Source: JABMOV01 sp964344305
GTDB taxonomy: Bacteria; Fidelibacterota; Marinisomatia; Marinisomatales; JABMOV01
DNA length: 64,000 bases
NCBI GenBank assembly: GCA_964344305.1
Contig: CAYFMT010000013.1
Coordinates: 1 to 64,000 of the forward strand
Direction: 5' to 3'
The notes under the pieces are model-generated. The model searched no databases. It was not told the DNA's origin and saw only the letters and a list, made by a program, of their open reading frames with translations. Each line of letters opens with the position of its first letter. Positions within the stretch are counted from its first letter, which is position 1. Below, in pieces: positions 55,221 through 63,764 of the stretch. A program made the translations under genes and the position numbers.

Positions 55221-55622
55221 CTACCCAAGTACCTCTGTTAGCTTTTCAAGTAAATTGGATTCCGAAGAGAAAACAATACCATCAGCTTCTATTACTTCTT
55301 CAAGTTTCGGGAGAAGTGAATCTCGTAGGTATTCCTCTGAAAAATGATCCTTTAGACGTGCGGCACACTTTGCAGCATGATCCGTACGCTCAAATTCATC
55401 TAGGTCCACAATTTTCTGTCCGGCTTCTCTTAGGACTTCAAGAGCCCGATGTTGCTTATAATCCGGAAACATATCCAAAAGAATATCAGCCCATACTTCA
55501 CGTTCTTCATATTCAATGCGACCGTCAGCCAGTTGTAAACTCACAACCAAATGTGTCACCAGTTCCAGGGGTGAAAGATCCATAATAGTTTTCTGGTCGT
55601 CTTCCTTATTAAATATTCCCAT
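55221..55622 (-). CDS. TerB-like protein
   Basis: A 133-residue helical protein on the minus strand. LADGRIEYEEREVWADILLDMF and a later ADGIVFSSESNLLEKL repeat the acidic, metal-binding-like pattern of TerB/DjlA domains, one in each half. Family members bind divalent ions and occur in tellurite-resistance and many other contexts; no ter operon is here. Its start overlaps the bolA end by 14 bases, so the two are co-transcribed. Confidence 0.75.
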   Translation of the reverse strand: MGIFNKEDDQKTIMDLSPLELVTHLVVSLQLADGRIEYEEREVWADILLDMFPDYKQHRALEVLREAGQKIVDLDEFERTDHAAKCAARLKDHFSEEYLRDSLLPKLEEVIEADGIVFSSESNLLEKLTEVLG

Positions 55623-55908
55623 CTGTGTTCTCCTGAATTGAATCCCATTCTGAGGGAGTATAGGTTTTCATGCTGAGAGCATGGATTTCTTTCTGCATTA
55701 AATCATCTACCAGATCATATATCAGTCGATGTCGGGCGAGTAAATCTAATCCCTCAAAGGCATCAGAAACAATCACCGACTGTAAATGTGCTCCACCTGA
55801 ATGTGTACTATGATGCTCATGACCCCGGGAGAAATCATGAATATCAAAATGACTCAAGTTTAATGAAGCTTTCAGTCGTGCCTTGACTAGTGAGAATATT
55901 TCAGCCAT
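55609..55908 (-). CDS. BolA family protein
   Basis: A 99-residue minus-strand gene. The BolA fold is seen as SHFDIHDFSRGHEHH, then HLQSVIVSDAFEGLDLLARHR and LIYDLVDDLMQKEIHALSMKTYTPSEW. The HALSMKTYTP end is diagnostic. BolA proteins work with monothiol glutaredoxins in iron-sulfur handling or act in stress and morphology control. No glutaredoxin is nearby. It is divergent from the YkvA-like gene across a 42-base gap. Confidence 0.92.
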   Translation of the reverse strand: MAEIFSLVKARLKASLNLSHFDIHDFSRGHEHHSTHSGGAHLQSVIVSDAFEGLDLLARHRLIYDLVDDLMQKEIHALSMKTYTPSEWDSIQENTDGNI

Positions 55909-55923
55909 CTATTCAATCCTTTT

Positions 55924-55950
55924 GGTTGTTGTACTGTCTAAATTACAACC
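55924..55950. promoter_or_regulatory. Inverted repeat in the bolA/ykvA-like divergent gap
   Basis: GGTTGT (55924-55929) and ACAACC (55945-55950) flank 15 bases and end right at the ATG of the + strand gene. A possible operator for the divergent pair. Short arms make chance plausible. Confidence 0.3.
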
Positions 55951-56340
55951 ATGAAAAACGAAGAACATCCATTACAAATCACAGATGAAGATAAACAGAA
56001 GTATGAGCGGCTTATAAAACAGGTGGATCTGGCAGAGAAGGACAAAATTCTTAAACATATTCCACAAAAAATAACATCAATGATGGAAACGGTACAATCT
56101 GGGCCGTTGACACGTGAACTTATAGAAGAAATATCAAAACTATATACAATACTTAAAAATGTTCCTGAATTGGATGATTACACTCAAAAGAGTATTTTGT
56201 TTGCTTTGAAATATTTTGACGAATCAGAGGATGAAATTCCTGATGATGTTCCGGAAATAGGGTACCTGGACGATGCAGTACTTGTACACTGGATCGTCGA
56301 ACGAACCCTGGAAGAGTTTTCTCACATATTTGAGGCTTGA
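55951..56340 (+). CDS. YkvA-like (DUF1232-related) small protein
   Basis: A 129-residue protein. The segment EIPDDVPEIGYLDDAVLVHWIV near residues 93-114 matches the YkvA/DUF1232 core motif (PD-x-PxxGYLDD). The usual transmembrane helices of YkvA are weak here, so it may be soluble. The N-terminal half is charged and helical. Its 3-prime end overlaps the minus-strand zinc-ribbon gene by 19 bases tail to tail. Function unknown. Confidence 0.72.
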   Translation: MKNEEHPLQITDEDKQKYERLIKQVDLAEKDKILKHIPQKITSMMETVQSGPLTRELIEEISKLYTILKNVPELDDYTQKSILFALKYFDESEDEIPDDVPEIGYLDDAVLVHWIVERTLEEFSHIFEA

Positions 56341-56576
56341 TCCGGGTCCGGTGTCTTGAAATCGTCTTCGGAAAATTGCCATTGACAGGCTGGACACCAC
56401 CATGGTTTTCCAAAGTAGTTTGTTGCCTGTTCCAACAACTGCAATGACTGGGAGCATTTTGGGCATTCTCTCACAGCATGTTCTTCCGGCCAAACAAATT
56501 TTGGTTTAAAATCAAATGGAGGTTCTGGATTTGTATGCTTTTTCATAGGGGCAAATTTAATTGCAAAGAAAAGCAT
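56322..56576 (-). CDS. Small zinc-ribbon protein
   Basis: An 84-residue minus-strand frame, or 74 residues if it starts at the internal ATG at 56546, which looks more natural (MKKHTNPEPP). CPKC and CPAC about 24 residues apart form a likely zinc ribbon, with aromatic residues (GKPWWCPACQWQF) around the second knuckle. No family is recognised. Its cysteine pattern argues that it is a real gene despite its size. Confidence 0.6.
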   Translation of the reverse strand: MLFFAIKFAPMKKHTNPEPPFDFKPKFVWPEEHAVRECPKCSQSLQLLEQATNYFGKPWWCPACQWQFSEDDFKTPDPDQASNM

Positions 56577-56621
56577 GATTCCATAATGTCTTGCAATAAA
56601 AACTAACTCTGAGGGGTAAAC

Positions 56622-57683
56622 ATGACGATTACAATTGCAGTAGATGCCATGGGAGGAGATAATGCACCGGATCCCATTGTTAAAGGCGCAATACAGGCTG
56701 CGAATGCAAACCCCGTACGAATTCTCCTGGTAGGTGACGAGTCAAAAATTAATCCTCTGTTAGAGAATAGACACTATCCAGAAAACTCAATTGAGGTGAT
56801 CCATACAGACGAAGAGATTACCATGGGAGAGTCTCCTAAAAAGGCCATTGAGTCAAAACCAAATTCATCCATCATGAAGGCATCCAGACTCGTCTCCCAG
56901 GGAAGAGCACAGGCTCTGGTCAGTGCCGGCAGCACTGGGTCGGTTGTTCTGGCAGCCGCAAAAAATATTCCTCGCATTACTGGTGTGAGAAGAACTGCTA
57001 TCGCCACTGTCTACCCCACCATGAATGAAAACAACCGAAGCGACCTTTTATCACTGATACTAGATGTGGGTGCCAATGTCCAGTGTTCGTCAGAGGAATT
57101 GGTTCAATTTGCCATCATGGGATCTGCTTATGTATCGGATGTACGCGGAATCTCCGACCCAAAAATAGCTCTCCTTAACATTGGTGAAGAATCATCCAAA
57201 GGTGGCGAAAAGATGCAGGATTCCTACCGTATGCTAAGTGATTCAACCAACTTGAATTTTATTGGAAACATTGAAGGGAAAGATCTGTTAAGAGGCATGG
57301 CGGATGTCGTTGTGACTGAGGGGTTTGTAGGGAATATTGTGATAAAAACACTGGAGGGAGCCGCCAAGTCAGTCTGGCATCTGGGAAGAATTGCTTTCAA
57401 AAAGAAATTGACATGGAAAATTGGGTTATTCCTATTAAGAAAAGGTGTCGCCATGCTGAAAGAAGTAACAGATTATTCGGAATATGGTGGGGCACCATTG
57501 CTGGGTTTTGAAAAAATAGTCATTATTGCACATGGACGGAGCAATGCAAAAGCCATGGCGAACGCAATAAAACTAGCCGGGAAATGTGTAAGGGACGATG
57601 TGTGTGGAAAAATAGCGAAAAATATAGGCGAATTCGAACAATCACCGGATCATGAATTTGAACGTTTAACACATGACATGTAA
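56622..57683 (+). CDS. plsX: Phosphate acyltransferase PlsX
   Basis: A 353-residue enzyme that makes acyl-phosphate from acyl-ACP for phospholipid synthesis. IAVDAMGGDNAPDPIVKGA is the family start. SAGSTGSVVLAA, ILDVGANVQC, LLNIGEES and EGFVGNIVIKTLEGAAK are conserved. It has a good GAGGGG Shine-Dalgarno. The usual neighbours rpmF and fabH are absent here. Confidence 0.96.
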   Translation: MTITIAVDAMGGDNAPDPIVKGAIQAANANPVRILLVGDESKINPLLENRHYPENSIEVIHTDEEITMGESPKKAIESKPNSSIMKASRLVSQGRAQALVSAGSTGSVVLAAAKNIPRITGVRRTAIATVYPTMNENNRSDLLSLILDVGANVQCSSEELVQFAIMGSAYVSDVRGISDPKIALLNIGEESSKGGEKMQDSYRMLSDSTNLNFIGNIEGKDLLRGMADVVVTEGFVGNIVIKTLEGAAKSVWHLGRIAFKKKLTWKIGLFLLRKGVAMLKEVTDYSEYGGAPLLGFEKIVIIAHGRSNAKAMANAIKLAGKCVRDDVCGKIAKNIGEFEQSPDHEFERLTHDM

Positions 57684-57742
57684 TTCGAAGTGATCCCATA
57701 ACAAAATCGTCAAAGAAACCATTGGATTGAGAATAGATTAGG

Positions 57743-59650
57743 ATGAATTTCCCCACCGGATTCATGGGAAGAAACATAATAAAACACGTTCTGACGTTAC
57801 TTACCACCCTGTTCGCTGTTTCATGCGCATATTTCAACACATTCTATAATGCAGAACAGTATTTTATAAAAGCGGAAAAGATTCGATTGGAAAATGCTGG
57901 TGAATCCCTGCCATCTACTGCAGTGGAAGCATACAACAAAGTGATCGAAAAGTGTAACAAGGTAATTGTAGAATATCCCGAATCAACATACCACGATGCA
58001 GCCTACATGCTCCTTGGAAAAGCTCGATTCTATAAAAAAGAATATAAAACGGCTGAGGGAATTTTCAGGCAAATCTCACAAGGAAATGATGAGACATTTG
58101 CCAGAGAGGCATCCTATTGGTTATCACTTATAAAATGGAAATTCGGAAAAATTCAGCCGGCCATTAATGATCTGGACAGGTTTATTGAAACGTCCTCATC
58201 GAGGACAGAAAAATCATCGGCCTATTTATCACTGGCTGATATATATCTGGAAATTCAGGAGGACCGGCAGGCTTTTGAGAGCCTGGAAAATGCAGCGAAC
58301 TTTTCATCCAATGATTCTGAAAAAGGTCAGATTTATTATCGAATATCCCATCTTGCCTATGATAAAGGAGACCTGGATCGCGCATTAAAGGCATTTCGAA
58401 ATGTTATAAAATTTTCACTGTCCAAAACACATGTTGAAGAAGCGAACCTAATGGTTGTTCGGCTTTATCGTGAGATGGGAGAGTTGGAGAATGCCTCTGA
58501 CAGGATTCGCATCATGCTTCTTGATGACAGTTTCAATAAGATACACGCTGATCTTGAATTGGAGTTAGCAAAGCTTTATATGGAGCAGGATGAGTGGGAG
58601 CAGGCATTGACTCGACTCGCATCCATCACCGAGTCCTATCAAAAAACCGCTGCCTCAGCGGAAGCGTATTTTCACCTGGGCGAGCATGAATTGTACAATC
58701 GGTGGAATTTGGAAGAAGCAAAGAAGTATTATGGTAATGTTAAAAAAGAACATCGCAAATCAGATAAAGGGATTCAGGCAGATATTAAGTTAAAAGAGAT
58801 CACATCGTATCTTGCTTCAAATGAAGAATTCCAGTCCAATTACATGTTATGGAAAACAGCATACATCGACACTGTTGAATTAGATTCATCAGATGCAGAA
58901 ATATTACCGGAAGAAACATTGAAGGAACGCATTACCGCCGAACTTATTTCCATGTCGGAGTTGGAAGCATTTCACCTGAGCAATGTGGATTCTGCTATTT
59001 CACATTTGGAGAAAATCATTGAAATGTTCCCAGAATCCGATGTGCATCCACGGGCACTTTTTACTCAGGCATATCTATACAGCAAGAAAAATGAATTGGA
59101 AAAGGTGACAGGGTTGGAAGAGGAGATCCTGGAATTATACCCAAATTCTGATTTCGCCGATTTCGTCAGAAAAAAGAATAATATTGAATCTGTAAAAAGC
59201 AGTTCTGCGAATATGCTGCTAGAAGCAGAATCATTGAGATTGCTTGCACGTGAGGAAGCTATCACCAGGTACCATCAAATTGTTGAAAATGATTCCACCA
59301 GCGAATCATCGCTCATTGCCGGGTATTTCCTTGCACACCATTATGACAGAATTGATATAGACCCGGAAAAGGCACTGAACCACTATTCTTGGGTAACACG
59401 GCTCTACCCGGAGTCAGACCAGGCACGCGAAAGTACTCCTCGAATTTCCTTCCTGTCTACATACCTCAGGCAATCAGATAAAAATGTTGATGATGAAGAC
59501 GATTCTGTGGTGATTGAATCGGAATCCAAAGAAATCATCGAAGAGGAATCGAGTGATGATGTGTCAAAAGAATCAGTGCAGGCTAAGGAATTACCCATTA
59601 AAGAAGATACGCGAAATGAAATTCCACCTGACAAAGAAATTGATCCATGA
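57743..59650 (+). CDS. TPR lipoprotein with acidic C-terminus
   Basis: A 635-residue lipoprotein. A signal peptide with lipobox AVSC leads into CAYFNTFYNAEQYF, a motif common to TPR lipoproteins of FCB bacteria. About ten TPR units follow (for example AAYMLLGKARFYKKEYKTAEGIF, AYLSLADIYLEIQEDRQA and SEVHP-like PESDVHPRALFTQAYLYSKKNELEK), and then a disordered Glu/Ser-rich tail. The ATG at 57764 (MGRNIIKH) gives a more typical signal peptide than 57743; both lack a clear Shine-Dalgarno. It overlaps pyrK by 4 bases. Confidence 0.82.
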   Translation: MNFPTGFMGRNIIKHVLTLLTTLFAVSCAYFNTFYNAEQYFIKAEKIRLENAGESLPSTAVEAYNKVIEKCNKVIVEYPESTYHDAAYMLLGKARFYKKEYKTAEGIFRQISQGNDETFAREASYWLSLIKWKFGKIQPAINDLDRFIETSSSRTEKSSAYLSLADIYLEIQEDRQAFESLENAANFSSNDSEKGQIYYRISHLAYDKGDLDRALKAFRNVIKFSLSKTHVEEANLMVVRLYREMGELENASDRIRIMLLDDSFNKIHADLELELAKLYMEQDEWEQALTRLASITESYQKTAASAEAYFHLGEHELYNRWNLEEAKKYYGNVKKEHRKSDKGIQADIKLKEITSYLASNEEFQSNYMLWKTAYIDTVELDSSDAEILPEETLKERITAELISMSELEAFHLSNVDSAISHLEKIIEMFPESDVHPRALFTQAYLYSKKNELEKVTGLEEEILELYPNSDFADFVRKKNNIESVKSSSANMLLEAESLRLLAREEAITRYHQIVENDSTSESSLIAGYFLAHHYDRIDIDPEKALNHYSWVTRLYPESDQARESTPRISFLSTYLRQSDKNVDDEDDSVVIESESKEIIEEESSDDVSKESVQAKELPIKEDTRNEIPPDKEIDP

Positions 59651-60438
59651 TAGATGAGCGATGTGAGATTACGTTATTAAAGCCTCTTGCAAAGGGCTTG
59701 TATCATCTTGAATTCAATGCAGGTAAGCTGGTGGATGCATATCAAGGTGCAGGACAATTTATAGAAATCCTCAGTGAAGAGTCGTGGGAATACCCATTAC
59801 GAAGACCAATGAGTATTGCTGGACTTAAAAATGGAACCATGTCTGTTATATTCAAAATCCTTGGAAATATGACAAAAAGATTCACCCAACTGCACACTGG
59901 GCATACGATTCGTGTCCTGGGTCCACTGGGTAACACATTTACTACTCCAGATGATAGTATTACACCAATACTTGTTGGAGGTGGCGTTGGGTTAGCTCCA
60001 ATATTGAATTTTCATGATGAGCTTGCTTCAAATAATCGTGAAACCATCCTGGTGATTGGTGCGAGAGATCATGAAGAGCATTTTCTGCTTCATAATCCCT
60101 GCAGGGGTGTTTATCTCTGTACCGACGATGGGAGCCTTGGAGATCATGGAACAGTGATGCCAACAATTGAACGTCTGATAACATCAGCAAAGCATCCAAA
60201 AATTTATGCCTGTGGTCCAGAACCCATGTTGAGAGCGATTAAGGAATTCTCAGCGTCAAATAATGTACCGGCGGAGTTATCTGTTGAAAGTTACATGGGA
60301 TGTGGTGTTGGGCTGTGCCAGGGATGCGTTCTGCCCAGGGATGGTGTGACTGGCTCTCAGAATACGTACCATGAGAAATATACACTGGTCTGCAAGGATG
60401 GTCCTATCTACAATGCACATGAGGTGGATTTTGACTGA
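59647..60438 (+). CDS. pyrK: Dihydroorotate dehydrogenase electron transfer subunit PyrK
   Basis: A 263-residue FAD and 2Fe-2S protein that passes electrons from dihydroorotate dehydrogenase to NAD. YPLRRPMSIAG is the FAD motif, VGGGVGLAPIL the NAD-binding loop, YACGPEPMLRAI follows, and the C-terminal MGCGVGLCQGCVLP supplies cluster cysteines. It overlaps pyrD by 8 bases, giving a heterotetrameric class 1B enzyme. Confidence 0.95.
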   Translation: MIDERCEITLLKPLAKGLYHLEFNAGKLVDAYQGAGQFIEILSEESWEYPLRRPMSIAGLKNGTMSVIFKILGNMTKRFTQLHTGHTIRVLGPLGNTFTTPDDSITPILVGGGVGLAPILNFHDELASNNRETILVIGARDHEEHFLLHNPCRGVYLCTDDGSLGDHGTVMPTIERLITSAKHPKIYACGPEPMLRAIKEFSASNNVPAELSVESYMGCGVGLCQGCVLPRDGVTGSQNTYHEKYTLVCKDGPIYNAHEVDFD

Positions 60439-61351
60439 TTTTTCCATCACCATTGGATCTGTTCCCTTCAAAAACCCGGTATTTGTTGCATCCGGTACCT
60501 TCGGGTATGGGACTGAAATTGATGGACTTGTGGATATTCAAAAAATTGGTGCTATTGTCACCAAATCCATTTCCTTGAATCCCAGGGAAGGAAACCCACC
60601 TCCACGAATAGTTGAAACTTCATCGGGTATGATTAATTCCATCGGACTGGCAAATATAGGTGTGGAAAAATACATATCAGAGATGTTGCCTGAATATGCA
60701 TCCATTTCGACACCAATTATTTCAAATATTGTAGGTTGGACCCTGGACGAATATGCAGAAGTGTTACATAAGATGGAATCGGTATCTTCAGATATTGCAG
60801 GATATGAGGCGAACATTTCCTGTCCAAATGTAAAAAAGGGAGGGTTGGAGTTTGGCACTAATGCTTCTACAGTTGAAGCACTTACTTCCGCATTGAGAAA
60901 GATCACTGATCGTTTATTGATTATGAAACTGACACCGAATGTCACAGATATCGCCAGTATTGCCATGGCCGCCGAGAATGGTGGTGCAGATGCAGTCTCT
61001 GCTATAAATACCGTTGTTGGGATGAGCGTTAATCCATATACTCAGAAAAGTAACATTTATACAACATTTGGTGGTTTGTCCGGTCCGGCTATCAAACCCA
61101 TCGGACTTGCAGCGGTACACAAAGTTTTTCGAAAAGTATCCATACCAGTCATTGGTATTGGAGGTATTTCCACAGGGTTGGATGCCGTAGAGTATTTTCT
61201 TGCCGGCGCTTCCGCAATCCAGGTAGGTACATCCACATTCAGGTATCCTGATGCAGCAAATCGAGTGCTGAATGAATTAGAATCCTATTGTGTGGACCAA
61301 AACATCGAATCGATTTCAGACCTAACAGGAAAAGTAATCCTCCACTCATAG
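60431..61351 (+). CDS. pyrD: Dihydroorotate dehydrogenase, class 1B catalytic subunit
   Basis: A 306-residue FMN enzyme of pyrimidine synthesis. GTFGYGTEI, GLANIGVEKY, the active-site EANISCPNVKKGG (the Cys base of class 1B), and GGISTGLDAVEYFLAGASAIQVGT are visible. The TTG at 60431 with GAGGTGG (60421-60427) is the best start; the ATG at 60419 is in frame but has no Shine-Dalgarno. Overlapping pyrK confirms the NAD-linked type. Confidence 0.95.
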   Translation: MTDFSITIGSVPFKNPVFVASGTFGYGTEIDGLVDIQKIGAIVTKSISLNPREGNPPPRIVETSSGMINSIGLANIGVEKYISEMLPEYASISTPIISNIVGWTLDEYAEVLHKMESVSSDIAGYEANISCPNVKKGGLEFGTNASTVEALTSALRKITDRLLIMKLTPNVTDIASIAMAAENGGADAVSAINTVVGMSVNPYTQKSNIYTTFGGLSGPAIKPIGLAAVHKVFRKVSIPVIGIGGISTGLDAVEYFLAGASAIQVGTSTFRYPDAANRVLNELESYCVDQNIESISDLTGKVILHS

Positions 61352-61810
61352 ATGATAAGACACTTCACAATATTGTTCGTCCTACTCATAACCATTTCGT
61401 GTTCAAATGCTCCACGATACACATCTACGGATCGAGTTTCACCTACAAAACCAAAAAAAACCTCATTGAAATCACGTTCTTTTCAAAAAGTCCTCTATGG
61501 TGTCAGTTCCTATTATGGTGAAGATTTTCATGGCAAACTCACTGCAAATGGTGAAGTGTATGATATGTATGGCTTGACTGCCGCCCATAAAACATTACCT
61601 TTGAACACCATCGTCCGCGTCACAAACCTGAACAATGAAAAATCCCTCATTTTGAGAATAAATGATCGAGGTCCCTATATTGCCGGTCGCATCCTGGATT
61701 GTTCATACGGAGCAGCTGTCAAACTTGATTTTGTCAATCAGGGTACTACCAAGGTGAAGATTGAAGTGATTGAATGGGGTGACGACAAATATATGAAGCA
61801 CAAGTCTTGA
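61352..61810 (+). CDS. rlpA: RlpA-like septal ring lytic transglycosylase
   Basis: A 152-residue lipoprotein (lipobox ISCS) with a double-psi beta-barrel. GVSSYYGEDFHGKLTANGEVYDM, LTAAHKTLPLNTIVRVTNL and INDRGPYIAGRILDCSYGAA match RlpA, which cleaves naked glycan strands at the septum. The C-terminal SPOR domain is absent, as in many FCB homologues. It starts right after pyrD. Its stop codon is the first base triplet of the heptad array. Confidence 0.93.
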   Translation: MIRHFTILFVLLITISCSNAPRYTSTDRVSPTKPKKTSLKSRSFQKVLYGVSSYYGEDFHGKLTANGEVYDMYGLTAAHKTLPLNTIVRVTNLNNEKSLILRINDRGPYIAGRILDCSYGAAVKLDFVNQGTTKVKIEVIEWGDDKYMKHKS

Positions 61811-61870
61811 AGGGTGAAGGAAGAAGTTTGAAGGAAGAAGGATGAAAGATGAAGTGTTAAGGATGAAGGT
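61808..61870. repeat. Heptad tandem array, consensus TGAAGGA, 9 units
   Basis: Nine contiguous 7-mers: TGAAGGG, TGAAGGA, AGAAGTT, TGAAGGA, AGAAGGA, TGAAAGA, TGAAGTG, TTAAGGA and TGAAGGT. They begin on the rlpA stop codon and fill half of the 115-base gap before the lipid kinase gene. The rest of the gap is purine-rich and ends in GGAGGAG, which may serve as the next Shine-Dalgarno. Confidence 0.8.
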
Positions 61871-61925
61871 GAAAAGTACATGGAGAATGGGTGAGAATAA
61901 AGGGAAACGTTGGAGGAGTTAAGGT

Positions 61926-62810
61926 ATGAAGTATTATCTAGTGGTTAATCCCCAGGGAGGTACGAAAAAAGGACTGGATATCCTTGAGAAAGTGAAACCT
62001 GTTTTTCAGGGTGCCGGTGCTGAACTGGACGTAAAGGAGACACGGTACGCAGGTCATGCTCGTAACATGGCCAATGAACTCCCTTTTAATGGGTACGATG
62101 GGTTTTGTGCCATCGGTGGTGATGGGACCATGCATGAAATGATCAATGGTATGCTCAACCGAAAGGATGGGAGTAAACTACCCATCGGATTGATCACAGG
62201 TGGTACGGGGAATTCATTTATGCATGATGTTGATTGTCTCGATCCCATGGTGGCTGCAAAAAGGATAATCACGAACAGGTTGAGAGATCTGGATGTGGCG
62301 AAAGTTGATGCCAATGGCGAAACCATTTATGGGTTTAATATTATAGGCTGGGGATTACCTACAGATATTGCAATTCAAGCAGAAAAGTTTCGCTGGCTGG
62401 GAGAACAGAGATATAACCTTGCAGCTGTTATTGAAGTCCTCAAAAACAAACCCCGTCTTGCAAGAATCACTATTGATGGAAGAACGGTTGCGGGGGATTA
62501 TGGTTTTATTCTTGCCTGTAATACAATCCATACCGGAACTGCCATGAAAGCAGCGCCGCTGGCTCAAATAGATGATGGTCTAATCGATTTATTGACCGTA
62601 AGAAAAGCAGGCAGGTTTAAGCTGTTGTCATTGTTTGGGAAAATATTCTCCGGCCTCCACGTAGGTGATCCCGTAGTTGTTTACCATCAGGCAAGTGAGT
62701 TTTCCCTCATACCCCAGGAAGATCATCCCCTAAATATTGATGGAGAAATCCTGGGTAGCACACCCATCCATGTTAAAATGATACCCAGCGCTGTCCAGGT
62801 CCTGGTCTAA
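61926..62810 (+). CDS. Diacylglycerol kinase-family lipid kinase
   Basis: A 294-residue DagK-type kinase (YegS/DgkB-like). VVNPQGGTKKG at the start and IGGDGTMHEMINGM with LITGGTGNSFMHD form the nucleotide-binding site. DGLIDLLTVRKAGRF and a C-terminal beta sandwich ending in IHVKMIPSAVQVLV complete the fold. It phosphorylates a lipid alcohol such as diacylglycerol or a sphingosine-like base; the substrate is not determined. Next to cdsA and near plsX, it fits lipid metabolism. Confidence 0.92.
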   Translation: MKYYLVVNPQGGTKKGLDILEKVKPVFQGAGAELDVKETRYAGHARNMANELPFNGYDGFCAIGGDGTMHEMINGMLNRKDGSKLPIGLITGGTGNSFMHDVDCLDPMVAAKRIITNRLRDLDVAKVDANGETIYGFNIIGWGLPTDIAIQAEKFRWLGEQRYNLAAVIEVLKNKPRLARITIDGRTVAGDYGFILACNTIHTGTAMKAAPLAQIDDGLIDLLTVRKAGRFKLLSLFGKIFSGLHVGDPVVVYHQASEFSLIPQEDHPLNIDGEILGSTPIHVKMIPSAVQVLV

Positions 62811-62930
62811 CGAAGTTCTCCCTTAAAACCTTCTTCGGTAACGATACGATTTTCCCGCCATACTTTCATTGGTTTTTCATTGGCGAGATGCAGGATTCAT
62901 CGCTAGTTTTGGGTCTTAATTTTTTCGACC
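62811..62930. other. Spacer between lipid kinase and cdsA
   Basis: 120 bases with a near-perfect direct repeat, TTTCATTGG then TTCATTGG, around 62863-62882, and a loose CGAAG/CTTCG pair at 62811-62837. No terminator or promoter stands out, and the cdsA ATG at 62931 has no Shine-Dalgarno. Confidence 0.4.
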
Positions 62931-63746
62931 ATGACAGATAATCTCAGACGACGAATGCTTGTGAATATTATCGGTATCCCCGGGGGATTGGCTCTGGTGT
63001 ATCTCGGTGGTGTATATTTTGCAGGTTTTATCACAATTGTCATGCTTTATGCCCTCTTTGAGTACTATTCCATGCAAAGGCATAAAGGGGTGTATCCACA
63101 AAAATGGCTTGGCTGGCTGGTTACCTTGATCCTTGGGTATACTTATTACACGCAACCTCTCCTGGATTTTCCCATTGTTCTTAGTTACCTGACATTTTTC
63201 ATCATCATTTCTCTCATTGTAGAGTTATTCAGGAATAAAAGTCACCCAAATCAAAACTTAGGGACGACCTATCTTGGTATTCTTTATGTTCCGTTTCTAT
63301 TGGGGACCATGATTGCGTTGCGGGAATATGACGCTATCAATGGAACCAATTTAACATTTGGACTCATTATATCAATCTGGGTCTGCGACTCAGCAGCATA
63401 CGTTATTGGAAAAAAATGGGGTGTCACCAAAATATTTGAACGGGTGAGCCCCAAAAAATCCGTGGCGGGAACCCTTGCAGGGCTCACATCATCCATCCTG
63501 ATATGGCTGGTATTCAATAACACTGGTTTTCTTGGAGAAACCTACCTCTGGCACCAGGTCGTGACGCTTGGCGTTATTACAGGTGGATTTGGCCAGTTAG
63601 GCGATTTTATTGAATCCCTTTTTAAGCGGGCAGTTGGTATCAAGGATTCCGGTACACTGCTTATGGGTCATGGAGGTGTTCTTGATCGGTTTGACTCGCT
63701 CATCATCGCCAGCCCGCTGGTCTATATATTTATTAACACAATTTAA
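62931..63746 (+). CDS. cdsA: Phosphatidate cytidylyltransferase
   Basis: A 271-residue polytopic membrane enzyme that makes CDP-diacylglycerol. The family signature near residues 220-250 reads SLFKRAVGIKDSG then MGHGGVLDRFDSL, with Met where Pro is usual in PGHGG. WVCDSAAYVIGKKWG and the SPKKSVAGTLAG loop are also conserved. About seven helices. It stands downstream of the lipid kinase gene. Confidence 0.93.
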   Translation: MTDNLRRRMLVNIIGIPGGLALVYLGGVYFAGFITIVMLYALFEYYSMQRHKGVYPQKWLGWLVTLILGYTYYTQPLLDFPIVLSYLTFFIIISLIVELFRNKSHPNQNLGTTYLGILYVPFLLGTMIALREYDAINGTNLTFGLIISIWVCDSAAYVIGKKWGVTKIFERVSPKKSVAGTLAGLTSSILIWLVFNNTGFLGETYLWHQVVTLGVITGGFGQLGDFIESLFKRAVGIKDSGTLLMGHGGVLDRFDSLIIASPLVYIFINTI

Positions 63747-63764
63747 TTCATAGGTAACAGGAGA

